From positions 620,001 to 684,000 of the forward strand of contig CP075493.1 of NCBI GenBank assembly GCA_021613535.1: a stretch of 64,000 bases of DNA, read 5' to 3'. Positions within the stretch are counted from its first letter, which is position 1; the number at the start of each line of letters is the position of its first letter. Of this stretch, positions 21,312 to 33,438 are shown piece after piece. The DNA is from Adineta vaga. Its lineage: Eukaryota; Rotifera. The position numbers were made by a program, and so were the translations under genes. Below the pieces are notes generated by a model that saw only the letters and a program-made list of their open reading frames with translations, had not been told where the DNA came from and searched no databases.

Positions 21312-23735
21312 GAACATCTCTCCTATATGAAAACTCCCTTATACTGAACACCTTCCGGTCCCCTCGAGCGAATTTTGCTAGTTTTGAACCTCTCCTATAT
21401 GAAAACCTCTCGATTCTGAATGTGAACGCTTTTTTCTGGGTCCCCACCATGTAAATCGACCCTCTGTAATATGAACATTGACATATGGCGCCGCCTATCG
21501 TCTAGTTAATACTATGTATTCAGGTAGAGACTTGAAAATTATATGGCAGTACGAGCATGAGTTAAGAAGTAAAACAAAACAAAAAAAAGTTTAAATCGAT
21601 CAACAAGAACTGGAGTTATAAGCAAAACACGTCAAAAAACCAATCTTACAATAAAGTTGCAATTCACTCATATATATATATTCTTCAGTTCCAGCTTGAA
21701 AGGTGCAAAATGTTTAAGTATTCATTAGTTATCAATAATCGAATACTATGAAAAAAAAATTATATGAAATAATGGAAAAGTCGTAAAAAATTTCACAAAA
21801 GTATTTGACCATTGTCTTGGAAAGTATTATGATTGTTTATTAAATACTATATTTTAAAATGTGAAAATTCGATTTTTTATATAAACATAACTTTCTTTCT
21901 GCAATCTTATAATGTTCAGTTGTAATTACACTAGACCTTTTGCTTCAGCATATTATAATGTGACCATCGTATGATGATTTCAGAATACATTGCCTAGTAT
22001 AGGATATATTGCAACTTTTAGCGACTAGCTTAAGATTTTAAACGAAAGTTATTTATATGGTTTAGATGAACAAAAATTTTCTACCGAATAATATATAAAC
22101 TGTATAAAAATTACTCAATAAATTGCGAACTCATTTTTTTCATATATTGAATTTTGAGACCATTGATAACGGCTAAAGCGCGAATTATCGAATAGGCTGA
22201 AAATTGTGGAACTTATTACTATTATTGACCCCTATAATTGCTGAAAGTTTCAGGCCAAACAGTCTTTGCTTTCTGAGTTTCCTCAAAACCACCCTGGTTC
22301 CAATTGCCCTATGATATCAAAGAAATATCAGTATTTGGAGGTTCATCATTTTTAGGGCAAATTTCAAGATCCCAAATTTTTTATTGCATTAGCGTGTAAT
22401 ACTAGGATAGCAGTCTTTGCAAAAAAAGTTTGAGCAAAATCGCTCGAGCTGATCGGGAGAAATCATATTCATAAGATGGACCTCTTTTGGGTCTATATTG
22501 AGACTAGAGTTAGAAATGACGATAATACTTTTTCACAACATATCTTTTATCAAATAACATGGTTGTGTTCCCCGTGTTGAGATCTATCTTTGGTAAAAAT
22601 TTCAGGTCTCTATCACGTGGTGATGAAGAGATATTGTAAAAATAGTGCTACCCAAAAAAAATCAAAAATTGATAAAAAGGCATTTTGGGACTTTTCAGAC
22701 GAAATATCGTATCTCAGCCAAAATTCAAGCTTTAGGGCTAAAAATTTGGATCTATACCTAAAACAATGTCCTCTACAAGATCAGCTAACTCCTATCTTGA
22801 TCTGAGAATATCGATTGAGTAGCTATATTGAGAAATTGGTTGTCCTTCTCGTGCAGTGACTCATATTTGTTATTAGATGATTCACTGGTATTATTTTTTT
22901 GTATTTTTTCTTACATATTCTGTATATTAGTATTTACTTAGCATGAAAAGAAATGCTATCCATATCTCTGTACGTCTTTTTGACTTCTCCTTATAAATGG
23001 CGAATATATATAAATAATCCATTGTTTGATATTTTATGTATATTTAAATTCAAGCAGGAATGTTTTTTTTTCGAAGAGAAATGATTTTTATTATAAAGAG
23101 ACGCGGTTAGAGCATTCTCTATGTACAAAAGGCAATTGACGTCATGGAAGAAGTATCATCCTAGCTCTATTTTTTAGCAACAGTTCCATGTTTAAATACA
23201 AGTAAATACATTTGTTACTTGGTTGATCCATATCTCTCTAGGATTTTTGCACTTCTCTTTGAAAAGTGAGAAATGGATGGACGACTTCATTATGAATCGT
23301 TTTCGTTTCGGCTTGAATGACTGGAGGATCTTTGTAAGATAAAAAAGTATGTATGTTCGAAAAAGAATTTCTCCTTGACTTTATATGGATTAAGCATTTC
23401 TGCTGGTAATGGAACAGTTTCTCTCTTTTTTGGTGATATGGTCCAACTCTCAAGAAACCCTATTTGTAATAAATGATAATCCACCATAAACCGAACAAAT
23501 TCAGTGTGAGTTTCGTGACCGGCATGTTTTTGAAAAGAGTTTGGCTGATTCATGATATTTTTATGTTTTAATGTCAGCTTGGTATTTAAGCAGACGTGTT
23601 GTTGTCCAACATCAGCTCTTTCAGATGTTAAAAGTCGCAGGTTTTGTTTTAAACTGGCCAACTGCCTTTTTATTTTGAGAAATACACAATAGTTTAATGA
23701 GTAAATTCCGAACTGACCAAAAAAAGAAACTTATG
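21312..23735. other. Gene-free repeat-rich stretch
   Basis: It begins with two direct copies of CTCTCCTATATGAAAAC at 21318 and 21390 in a sequence resembling pogo/Tigger-type MITE ends. The part before the insertion (14354-14375) seems to belong to the same element, so the LTR retrotransposon landed in an old MITE. Bases about 22140-22860 resemble the unclassified non-coding repeats near 54.8 and 60.4 kb. A minus ORF at 23290-23661 lacks an ATG start and was not called. Confidence 0.4.
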
Positions 23736-24629
23736 TTACTTTTGAATGACACCAATTTTGCTCAAAAAATCCAAGGTAGCCCGTGCAACCTTCTCCGGAG
23801 CCTCGACGTGTGGATAATGTCCTGCTTGATCCACCATGGCTATTTCCACCAAACTACTTTTACTCAAATTAGATGCCACAAAAGCTGCCTCTTGTGCAGG
23901 ATCTGTAAAATCCGGATCTTGGCTGCCCATAACCAAAAGGACTGGTACTGTGACAGTGCCAATCTTAGCCCAAGCATGTTCTTTCGTGGCTCTGATCATG
24001 GTGCCAATGATGCCAGCATGAGCACAATTAGATAACATCTTTTCCTTTACGGCTGCGGTATAGTCAGGCAAATCCGTTGGAGGGCTCACAAAAAAGCTTT
24101 TGAAGGCGGATACCCACGCTGGTTGCCCCCAAAGTCGATTGAATAGGAGGTGACTGATGGGTCTAAAATACGTGTCTTTCGGCATGTCTCGAAAGAATCC
24201 TCCGAGTGTTACAATCGCCGCGATACGATGCGGATGTTCTGCAGCGACCGTGATGGCAGATGCAGCCGAGAGAGAATTGACGAAAAGAGTCACAGGTAAT
24301 GTGATGTTGGACGCGTCAAGAACGGCGATGATATCGCTAGCGATGGACTCGATAGAGTAGGTATTGAACTCGGTGCCACTGTCGCCGACACCTCGCATGT
24401 CCTGTGCGATGACTCGGAAGCCGGCGGTTTGTAGTAACGGCGCTAAGAATCGGTAGCTGTGTCGGAAGTCGCCGATGCCGGGAACACAGTAAGCAATTGG
24501 CATAGATGGAGGAGCGTTAGGGTTCGAATCTTCGAATGCAATTGTCGAGGAGTCGACAGGCAACTCGGTGAATGACCCACTAGAGAACAGGCGAGGCAAA
24601 GTGACGTAAATTTTATTGGTTGGTATCAT
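23736..24629 (-). CDS. Alpha/beta hydrolase, bacterial-like
   Basis: 297 residues from ATG at 24627-24629 (the longer frame begins with a non-ATG codon). Features in order: oxyanion region YCVPGIGDFRHSYRF, then AQDMRGVGDSG, the nucleophile elbow FVNSLSAASA, the acid loop MGSQDPDFTDP, and the catalytic His in QAGHYPHVEAP. The elbow has Val where the family has Gly (G-N-S-x-S), so activity may be altered, although the Ser is kept. The gene is visibly richer in G and C than both flanks, and it has no introns, so acquisition from bacteria is likely. It faces away from its neighbours and stands alone. The substrate cannot be told; an esterase or epoxide-hydrolase-like role is possible. Confidence 0.8.
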   Translation of the reverse strand: MIPTNKIYVTLPRLFSSGSFTELPVDSSTIAFEDSNPNAPPSMPIAYCVPGIGDFRHSYRFLAPLLQTAGFRVIAQDMRGVGDSGTEFNTYSIESIASDIIAVLDASNITLPVTLFVNSLSAASAITVAAEHPHRIAAIVTLGGFFRDMPKDTYFRPISHLLFNRLWGQPAWVSAFKSFFVSPPTDLPDYTAAVKEKMLSNCAHAGIIGTMIRATKEHAWAKIGTVTVPVLLVMGSQDPDFTDPAQEAAFVASNLSKSSLVEIAMVDQAGHYPHVEAPEKVARATLDFLSKIGVIQK

Positions 24630-24750
24630 CTTTTGCAAATTGGGGGACGTTTACGTTTACTTTTACGTATGTAATTGTTCAGTGATGATTTATACTATCT
24701 GCATCTGAAAACTTTGAAAGAGTAAGCAAAATCCCGTTGATTGTATCGAG

Positions 24751-25436
24751 ACAAGAATCTTTTTTTACTCATTAAAATGTGCACTTTTTACGCATAAAAA
24801 CGTCGTTTTTTCATTACTTGTCTGTCTATGGTATATCACTACCCAGGCAGACGAGCAAGAAAGTGCGAGATGTGTACTTACATGGCATAGAAAGAGAAAC
24901 CAAAAAGCAACCATGTGATGTAAGAAAAAACAAAAAGTAACTTTCATAATATATCGATTCACTGAACTTTAGATTGAAGAAATAAAAATTATCTATAGTA
25001 TTATATTAGTTCCATCCGTCAACGCTTACGAGAAATAGAAAAGAGAAAAAAATACTTAATGTATCAAGACGAAGGACACAATGACGACAAAATGGAAAAA
25101 AACGGAAACAGAAACATATTTATACTAACGCGATGATGACTAACTTCTTCTGACTTGATTGTGCTCAGACAGGCAAGTAACGAAAAAAAAACGATGTTTT
25201 TACACGGAAAGGGCGCACATTTTAACGCGTTAAAAAAAATCTTTTTTTGAAGGAAAGCAAATCTAAAAGCATTAGTTGTTACCAATTCTCTTTTTTCCTT
25301 GCTTGACTGATTGGATGCACTAGAAAAATAAATTCTTTTTTGACTCACCATTTTATTCGTCCCATCTGTGGACGATCAGGAGAAATAGAAAAGAGAAAAA
25401 AAATCTTAATGTATCAAGACGAAGGACGAGTGCAAA
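24751..25436. repeat. Foldback region with overlapping direct repeats
   Basis: Sequence at about 24751-24835 returns as a reverse complement at about 25155-25255; shared words include AAAATGTGC, AAAACGTCGTTTTTT (CATCG in the other arm) and TTACTTG. Separately, about 75 bp at 25008-25088 recur directly at 25352-25436, sharing AGAAATAGAAAAGAGAAAAA and AATGTATCAAGACGAAGGAC. The structure is that of a decayed foldback or nested MITE. No coding content. Confidence 0.6.
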
Positions 25437-27380
25437 GGGGAACAAGCGTACTTCTTCGTACTCTCGGTACTTCTTGATACGTCTTCGTACTTCTACATTC
25501 ACCTATTTTTTTTATCACTCTTATACTTTAGATGGATGTTGATATTATTGCATAAATTTTAATAGTTATGCCTAAATAACATTTGAAACATACAAATAAT
25601 ATAAAATCACACGAAAATAAATAGAAAATAAAAACAGACTGGATACAGTAAACCATAATTTATTACTCTCTAAAAAAACGGTTTCATAATAAACTATTTA
25701 TGGTTCTAGCGAAAGTGGCTTGAACCAAGATGGATTAGTTTTTCAACCCCGCTTAATTAATGCAAATCTCGAATGGTTTTTCTCATCAAAAAATAATAAT
25801 ACAACCAGGCAGCAAGTGTCACTAAAGTCGTTAATATAACAGTTAACTAGGGATGCAACGATGATGCTCATTAATCGGATCGCTGATATTCACAGTTACT
25901 GACCATACGCATCGATTATCACCCATATTTTTTCAGTACTTTTTTACCAGTTCTAGAAATTTGTGGATTTGAGAAATTCCTTGGAGGAGGGTATATCTGG
26001 AAAGTAACAATATTTTATAAAGTTTGACCAACGATTTTTCGCGTTAAGGAGTCTGAATCACAAGACCGGTTCTCAAAATTTGTGAACTTGGGAATTTCAG
26101 TTTAGAATGGGTATTTTTCGGAAACTACGATATTCCATATACTTATAAGGGTCACACATATAAATAAGATTATACACAGAAATAACGGATTACATAGGAA
26201 TAAGGGGATAGATATAGATATTAGGAGTTAAGCATAGAATTATGGGGGTTAAATGTAGTATGAATTAGCAGTACTAGTGTAAGTGAGTTTGATGGACTGC
26301 TTCTTATCAGGGTGGAACCATTTTTTGCTAGAAACTTAAAAGGTTCAGTATGAAACCTAGTTTTTAAAAAGAGTATGACCATAGTCTAACGGAAGACCTT
26401 CTATTTTAAGTTTAATTCAGATTTGGTTATGTTTTTTTAATGAATCTATGCAGGATGACAAAATGTTAGATTGTAAAAACAATTCCTTCGATGTTTCTGG
26501 ATTTGCGTTGTGTTGCGGTAAAAAAACGAAGCTTTTGATGATCCGATAAGTATATTAGTATAGACGTTAATCAACTAATATACACAAGATATTTTGCTTA
26601 TCTTTAATTCTTTCTTTTCCAACAATTAACACTTCGTTCAACTTTAACTATTTCTTTTTTATATTTATTAAGAAAATGTGCATCTCAATTTGCGATATTT
26701 TACATTCGATCCAAGCTGAATGAATCATCAAAAGCAGACTCTATTTTTCGTTAGTTTTCTTTAACATAAATTTTAATAATATATGTAACTCGTATCCATA
26801 CAATTAAATGTTCAAAAAAGCACTGGTACTCTCTTATTTCTCTATAGCTGTGAAGATCTTTTGTAATTAATATAATATCTCACGTAAAAGTGTAAATATT
26901 TTTTATTGTTCATAGAAGAAAAACATATGATTGCATTGTTGTGCTCGTAATAGAATATAATTAGATTGAACAAAAGTGAAAGAGTTTGACAAATAACTAA
27001 GAATGCAAATAAAAATGTTCTACTAAATGGAATTTCAAACGAATGAAAAGCATCATTTTCATAATCTATAGTTTCATTTATATCGACTGAGATTTTATCT
27101 TAAAATAAAAAGAATAATGTTAATATTGGAATTATCTTCTTTTTTTGTTTCTTCGCGTGTGAATATTTTTCAATCCTTAGTTAAGATGAGGATGTAGGTA
27201 TGCTGTTCTTTTCTGATTAACTTAAGAGAGATAGTGAAAGAAAAAGGGAAATTCCAAGTTTTTATTGAAAACGTTGCAAATTTGGTTTTCAAAGTTTTAA
27301 AATCTTGTTTATATTCAATGTATTCATGAGATTAAACTTTTAAAATGTATTTTCCGAATAGATTGCGATTATTTTATATA
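25437..27380. other. No gene seen
   Basis: AT-rich, many stops in all frames, no recognised domain, RNA gene or clear repeat structure. Confidence 0.4.
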
Positions 27381-27507
27381 TTAGGTTGGCAAGAAATTTT
27401 TTGCGCTTTTTTCTCAAATTTTCTTGAACATCCGAGAAAGTTCTAGAAGTTTCCATATTAAGAGTATATAAAGGGGGTACAAATGTCTTTCGAACAACAA
27501 CAAAACT

Positions 27508-29318
27508 ATGGATATGGATGTTGATCTCGAATTAGAAATGAAGATATCACGTAGGGAGCTCCGAGTGCTTTTGCTTGATGAATTCCGTTTGGGTCGCAAA
27601 GCAACGGAAGCAACACGCAACATATGCAGCACAATGGGCAAGGATGCACTCTCTATCCGCACAGCACAACATCGGTTGAAGAATGGCAACTTCGAACTCG
27701 ACGATTTACCTCATACCGGAAGACCATCAGAGGTGGATATGGACCATTTAAAGCAGCTTATCGAAGAAGATCCTAGGTTGACTACGCGGTGTTTATCAGA
27801 GCGACTTGGGTGCTCTCATACTACAGTGGAAACACATCTGAGCGATTTAGGTAAAACGTGGAAATATGAACTTTGGATACTACATCATTTGTCATCGCAT
27901 CAGCTTCAACACAGAGTTGATGCTTGCATGAAATTAATGACGTCTCACCGCAACTACCAATGGCTCCGCAATCTTATTACTGGAGATGAGAAGTGAGTGT
28001 TATTCCCTCGACTGTAAGGAGGGTCATATGAAAAAAATAAATTTAGTTTGTCTGTTTGTTTGTAAATTTGTGTCAGGGTCAAAGGTCAAAAACACATTTT
28101 TTTTAAATGGTCGCAAACGTTGAAAACTGATAGTAGGATGGGGCTAGGTCTAGTGGGAGTGAGTTGGGTGAGACCATGGGTGGTAGTATGAAGCTTGGTG
28201 GAAGTTTAACCATGGGTTTGGCTGGCGGGTGAGGGTGCGGGGTCAGGTGGTGAAGTATAGCTTGAATGGTGGGTTGTTGTTCCCTCGACTGTAGGAAGGG
28301 TCTTATGAAAAAAAATAGTTTGTATGTATGTATGTTTGTGTCAAGGTCAAAGGTCAAAAAAACATTTTCCTGAAAAACAACAGAAAGTCAAAAGATCGCC
28401 ATTGAAAGTGTATTCAAGCGTCACCGAAACAGAGTGTCATCAGCTCCGTGAATGTCCTATCATGGCGGTGGCGATGGGTGTCTCCACAAGTGCCGTATCA
28501 TGGCCGCGTCGGTGGATGGTTCCTCACGTGCTCTATCATATGATATAGCGGTATCAATAGATTCCAGTTTGGACCTGTGGTTGTCAATAGTTTTTGATGA
28601 GCGAGCGTGGATAAGATTTGATTGATGCATGGTTTGAGGTTGGGTCGGATTTTCAAGTTTTATATTCACCCACGCTGAAACTCAGATGTCTTTTCTGTCT
28701 AGAATGAGAGAGTGCGTAGAAAAAGCTGTCCCTTCTGTAGTCGAGGGTGAAGTGAATCGGCACGACGAGCGTTACTTGTATGTTAACCACACGCGCAAGC
28801 GGCAGTGGCTGGGAGCTGGAGAAACAGGTATAGCAACGCCCAAAAATGATCTTTACCCAAAGAAGATCATGTTGAGCGTATGGTGGGGTGTCAAAGGGAT
28901 TATTCATTGGGAAATTCTTCCAGCTGGCTGCACCGTCACTGCTGATCTCTACTGTCAGCAATTAGATCGAGTTGCAGCAAAACTTCATGGAAAGCAAGGC
29001 AGGATTTATTTTTTGCGTGATAACGCCAGACCTCACATTGCAAAGTCGGCTCGTGAAAAATTATTGAAGCTCGGATGGATTACACTTCCGCATCCATCCT
29101 ACTCTCCTGACTTGGCCCCAACAGATTACCATTTGTTTCGTTCTCTTTCTAATTATTTGGGCGAGAAAAAATTCAACGACGAGAACAACCTCAAAACGGA
29201 CCTGACCAACTTCTTCGACCAAAAGTCTCAGGACTTTTAAGAAGGCGGAATCCTTTCTCTGCCAGAGCGCTGGCGACAAGTCATAGATAGTAATGGAGCA
29301 TACATTGTTGAAAGTTAG
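27508..29318 (+). pseudogene. Mariner transposase (DD34D), split and mutated
   Basis: The N-terminal part (ATG 27508 to about 28002) has the paired helix-turn-helix DNA-binding region and ends at the first catalytic Asp in LITGDEK. The C-terminal part (from about 28779) begins YVNHTRKRQW and carries the second Asp (FLRDNARPH) and third Asp (SPDLAPTDYHLF), spaced as in DD34D mariners. Three lesions are visible: the 776-bp insertion between the halves, TGA where the conserved Trp after GDEK belongs (27994-27996), and TAA at 29238-29240 before the final GGILSLPERW segment. Confidence 0.9.
28003..28778. mobile_element. Non-autonomous Helentron/Helitron2-like element inside the mariner
   Basis: It starts TTCCCTCGACTGTAAGGAGG. 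Near the other end (28730-28747) CCCTTCTGTAGTCGAGGG is the complement of that start, followed by a weak hairpin region GAATCGGCACGACGAGCG and TTACTT. An inverted repeat at the very 5' end and inboard of the 3' hairpin fits the asymmetric ends of Helentrons. Removing it brings the flanks together in a clean mariner reading frame. The same 3' end occurs at 59638-59683 behind a Helitron helicase fragment. The 5' end is present twice (28003 and 28280), about 277 bp apart. No protein encoded. Confidence 0.7.
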
Positions 29319-29391
29319 TTGTATTTTTAAAGTTAAAAAATAAAAAGAAGTTTTTGGAAAAAAACGCAAAAAATTTCTTGCGAACCTAATA

Positions 29392-31692
29392 TATAGATAT
29401 AGATATAGAGCCGGTTAGGCATTTTATTAGGCTACATTCGAACAAGTCATATGTATGGTCAAAAAGGGTTCGCTTCTTTTGGTTAAGTCAGACTGCATTT
29501 TTGCTACAATAATATAATTGAAATTCTTTCTATACTGTAGCGAATGTGGTTTCGAACGAAACTTCACTTACATCCTGAAGAATGAAGTAAAACTTCGCAA
29601 AAACCCGTCTTTTTCTCTTCCAATGATACTTACACATTATTTTTCTCAATATTTTTAATAATCAGATTTTTAATATTCCACTTGTTATCAACTTCTCTAA
29701 TATTCATTGATAGATAAGCGACATGTGCTAGACGAAGAAAGATTATTTGATTGTAATCGTGACGAAAACTTTTTTTCAATGAATCCTAAATGATCCCAAC
29801 AATAACATTTTTATTAATAGATTAGTAACGAGATTTTATTTTAACGCACAAATTCTTCTAAACTTCAGTTATAATTTGAGAAAACAATGAATTTGATAAA
29901 GATTTGTTTTTGGTCTAACCTTTATATAATGAATAAGATCCATTTCAGATATATAGAAAATCGTTGTATACTTGCTATTAATCCATATGATTTCCATTGA
30001 TTATTTTTATCTGGATGAAAATAAGACGAAGAATAAATCCTCAATTGATAATAATTTTCAGTTGTTAAATCTAAATCAAAACTCATATTTAACAATCGAT
30101 ATTGTAATAGTGGTACAAGACTACTAACATCCCTCTTGTTTTACAGAGACAATGAAAGGTGATATCTATCGCCTACACGAGAATCATTTTGACAAAGTTA
30201 CTTAATGTTGATAGGATACCAGGATCCTCTTACTATCCTCTGTAGAGCAGAGCCGATGTCCTATATTCACCACTGTATTCTTTGAAAGCATCCCAGACAT
30301 TTATTAATTGAAGGACATTTTTGTCGAATAAAAGTTCGAATTATTTGCTAAGCGCAGTACATAAATGCTGTGTCATGAATTATACGGTTTGATATAACAA
30401 CCATATTGTGATGAAAAGTACCAAAATTGATCACAATCCATGTAGATCGTCGCCTGTTTTTTATTTCAGTATGCAAATTGAATTTCCTTTTGTATTATAA
30501 GCGAAGAGTTTTCAGCGAATTCCATGTGCGCTACAGTAAATGTATTATAGGATATGAAATTAGTTTAAGATTTTTTATATATTCTCTTTGATGATGTGTA
30601 ATGAACTATCAAAGCGTTGTAATTCAACATGATTACTAATGTTAATTCATAGCGACCAACCAACATTGCATTTTAAATCAGTATTTAATTTCATCGAGGA
30701 GAATCAAATCCGACACATTTATCGCGTCGATGGCTATAGTACTCTTAAAATAAGGTCGATATTTTGATGCAGAATACACATCCAGACTTGTTGCGGCCAA
30801 TCTTCTTGCGGTTTCAAAAGAATAAAATTTTGAATGAGATACTTTTATATTAGGTTATTTACGTAAGCCGAAATGTATCGTAATGTATCTTTTGTCTAAA
30901 TTCATTTTCACATCTATTTCAATTGTTGAAAACAATTCGTAGATTTTCTTTTCGATCTATTTACGGTTAGAATCAAACTGTTACGTTTGTATATAGAAAG
31001 ATGTTTTCAAATGCATTCTAAAAAGAGTAAACATATTCATTCATCTACTTTAATGATAATTATAAACACGTATAATTGATTGTAATCGATCGTTTATTAG
31101 TCAAATTGAATGGTTAATGATCTTTTATAATGATTGTGATGATTTTTGATGGAAGAGATGTATGTACTGATGGAACTACGCCTTTATTTATTTCTTCCAC
31201 TTAAATCACGTCGCTTTGATACAAAACGCCTGTCTAGATACTCGTCCATAATTAGAAGGAAAGAAAAGGTAATATCAAAGTACATCAACATGTACCGAAG
31301 TATGGACAAACAGCATGCGTACAGCGCATGTGAGCGTGAGCGTCGCAATGATATAAAAGAAGTAATTTCGGGTGATCAATTACAAACGAATAGAAAAACC
31401 ACTCAAGGGAGTATTAATGTGTTACAGACAATAATAACTAACGAGTACGTAGGTATAGACTATAATAATATTTAATAATGTGATGTACCTACCGTTTGAG
31501 AGACAGAATTTTACAGCTGAGTGAGAAATAAAAAACTAACTACACGATTTTCTTTATAAAAGTAAAGATGAATAAATATATAATAGAAATAGAATTTTTT
31601 TTCTAAATGACACATTTGAGTAATTAATTTTGTCTGTATTTTCGTTCACTCACTCTACAAATTTGATTTCAATAGATTTGATAACAACGAAA
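29392..31692. other. No supported gene upstream of the permease
   Basis: AT-rich sequence. A plus ORF of 109 codons (31146-31475) has no recognised content and was not called. Promoter sequence of the permease should lie in the last part, but no distinct motif was found. Confidence 0.35.
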
Positions 31693-33438
31693 ATGGTGAC
31701 TAAATCAACAGAAATACCAATTGAACATATTGTTTCTATTTCATCAAAGTATACTCCGGATAAAATTGTTGAGACGTTAGTTTTAAATGGAAGACAAGGA
31801 TTATTTCAACGAATGATTGATTCATTCAAACGTCCATTGCCAATTGAAAACGTTTCGATCGAAATGAATGGAACGAACGAAGGAGATAATCCACTAGATA
31901 CAAATGAAAGTGGTTTACGTCGAACATTGAACAATCGACATTTGCAAATGATTGCAATAGGTGGATCGATCGGTACTGGTCTCTTTGTCGGTGCTGGTTC
32001 TGCTCTTGCGACTGGTGGTCCTGCTGCACTTGTTCTTGATTTTGCCATCATTGGTTTTATGCTTTTCAATGTGTGTATGGCACTTGGTGAGTTAAGTGTT
32101 GCTTTTCCTGTGTCTGGTTCGTTCACTGCTCATGGTTCGCGCTTTATCGATCCTGCTTGGGGATTTGCTATGGGTTGGAATTACGCTCTCAGTTGGTTAG
32201 TTCTTATGCCTCTTGAAATAACAGCTGCCGGGCTCGTTATCGACTATTGGTCAACATCGGTTAATATTGCTGTATGGATAACTGTATTTCTTATCGTACT
32301 TTTTATTATCAACCTGTTCGGTGTTCGAGGCTACGCTGAAATCGAGTTCGTTATGTCTGTTGTTAAAGTTATCGCTATTCTTGGTTTCATCGTTCTTGGT
32401 ATCGTTCTTGTAGCAGGAGGTGGTCCAAATCATGAGTATTTAGGAGGAAAATATTGGTCTAATCCAGACCCATTTGCATACGGATTTAAAGGAGTATGTT
32501 CTGTTTTTGTTGTTGCTGCTTTCTCTTTTTCCGGCACGGAATTGGTTGGATTAGCAGCGGCTGAAACGACCGATCCTCGAAAAACTATTCCTCGAGCGAC
32601 AAAACAAGTTTTTTGGAGAATAACAATTTTCTACATTGTCTCGTTAACACTTATTGGTTGTTTGATACCTTATAATCACCCACGCCTTATGAGTGGATCA
32701 TCAAGCTATGATGCGTCCGCATCACCATTTGTGATTGCGATCGAAAATGCAGGCATTCGAATATTACCTTCCATATTTAACGCTGTGATTCTTTGTTCTG
32801 TTATTTCGGTAGGCAATTCCGCTGTCTATGGAGCATCTCGAACACTTTGTGCACTTGCCGAAGTAGGTCAGGCACCGAAAATACTCACTTATGTTGATCG
32901 AAAAGGTCGTCCACTCTCTGCTGTCGCTCTGTCGATTTTTCTGGAATTAATTGCTTACATTAACTGTGCAGGTGTTGGTTCTCAAGTTTTTAATTGGTTA
33001 CTTGCATTATCTGGATTAGCAAGTTTTTTCACTTGGGCTTCCATATGTGCTTGTCATATTATGTTTCGACTAGCATGGAAAGCACAAGGTCACAGTTTAG
33101 ATGAACTCGCCTTTGTAGCACCCTTTGGTATAGTAGGAAGTTGTTTTGGTCTTCTACTTAATATTTTATGTCTCATTGCTCAATTCTATGTAGCTGTTTT
33201 TCCAATAATTGGTCCTTCAAGTATCGAAGCATTCTTTCAAGCCTATCTTGCTGCACCTATTCTTATTTTATGTTATGTCGTCTGGAAAGTTTGGAAGAGA
33301 ACACCATTTATGTGGCCAAAAACCATAGATCTCGTAACGGGAAGACGTTTACTCGATACACAACAAGTGATTGACAAAGAAAGAGCTGAGCGTATGACTT
33401 GGCCTATATGGAAAAAACTATATTTTCACTTATGCTGA
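31693..33438 (+). CDS. Fungal-type amino-acid permease (APC superfamily)
   Basis: 581 residues from ATG 31693 (the frame is open further 5' but only with a non-ATG codon). A hydrophilic N-terminal region of about 80 residues is followed by about 12 membrane segments. The first carries the substrate-binding loop IGTGLFVGAGSAL with the GALAT/GPAAL pattern, then FMLFNVCMALGELSVAFP, EITAAGLVI, and FSFSGTELVGLAAAETTDPRKTIP, all marks of the yeast amino-acid transporter (YAT) family. It would bring amino acids in across the plasma membrane with protons. YAT permeases are characteristic of fungi and bacteria, and the gene has no introns, so horizontal origin is likely. It is intact, ending CTGTGA-type hydrophilic tail with a TGA stop. 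Confidence 0.9.
   Translation: MVTKSTEIPIEHIVSISSKYTPDKIVETLVLNGRQGLFQRMIDSFKRPLPIENVSIEMNGTNEGDNPLDTNESGLRRTLNNRHLQMIAIGGSIGTGLFVGAGSALATGGPAALVLDFAIIGFMLFNVCMALGELSVAFPVSGSFTAHGSRFIDPAWGFAMGWNYALSWLVLMPLEITAAGLVIDYWSTSVNIAVWITVFLIVLFIINLFGVRGYAEIEFVMSVVKVIAILGFIVLGIVLVAGGGPNHEYLGGKYWSNPDPFAYGFKGVCSVFVVAAFSFSGTELVGLAAAETTDPRKTIPRATKQVFWRITIFYIVSLTLIGCLIPYNHPRLMSGSSSYDASASPFVIAIENAGIRILPSIFNAVILCSVISVGNSAVYGASRTLCALAEVGQAPKILTYVDRKGRPLSAVALSIFLELIAYINCAGVGSQVFNWLLALSGLASFFTWASICACHIMFRLAWKAQGHSLDELAFVAPFGIVGSCFGLLLNILCLIAQFYVAVFPIIGPSSIEAFFQAYLAAPILILCYVVWKVWKRTPFMWPKTIDLVTGRRLLDTQQVIDKERAERMTWPIWKKLYFHLC

Larger units (their letters stand above)
27381..29389 (+). mobile_element. Mariner transposon, interrupted
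   Basis: The terminal inverted repeats TTAGGTTGGCAAGAAATTTT (left) and, reverse-complemented, TTAGGTTCGCAAGAAATTTT (right) are flanked by TA on each side (27379-27380 and 29390-29391). The total is 2009 bp. Without the inner insertion at 28003-28778 it is 1233 bp, a normal mariner length. The transposase frame is broken, so the copy is dead, but the ends look intact and it could in principle be moved by a related transposase. Confidence 0.92.

Noticed and set aside
23238-23661. Minus ORFs downstream of the hydrolase
   Set aside because: No ATG at the start of the longer one and no recognisable content.
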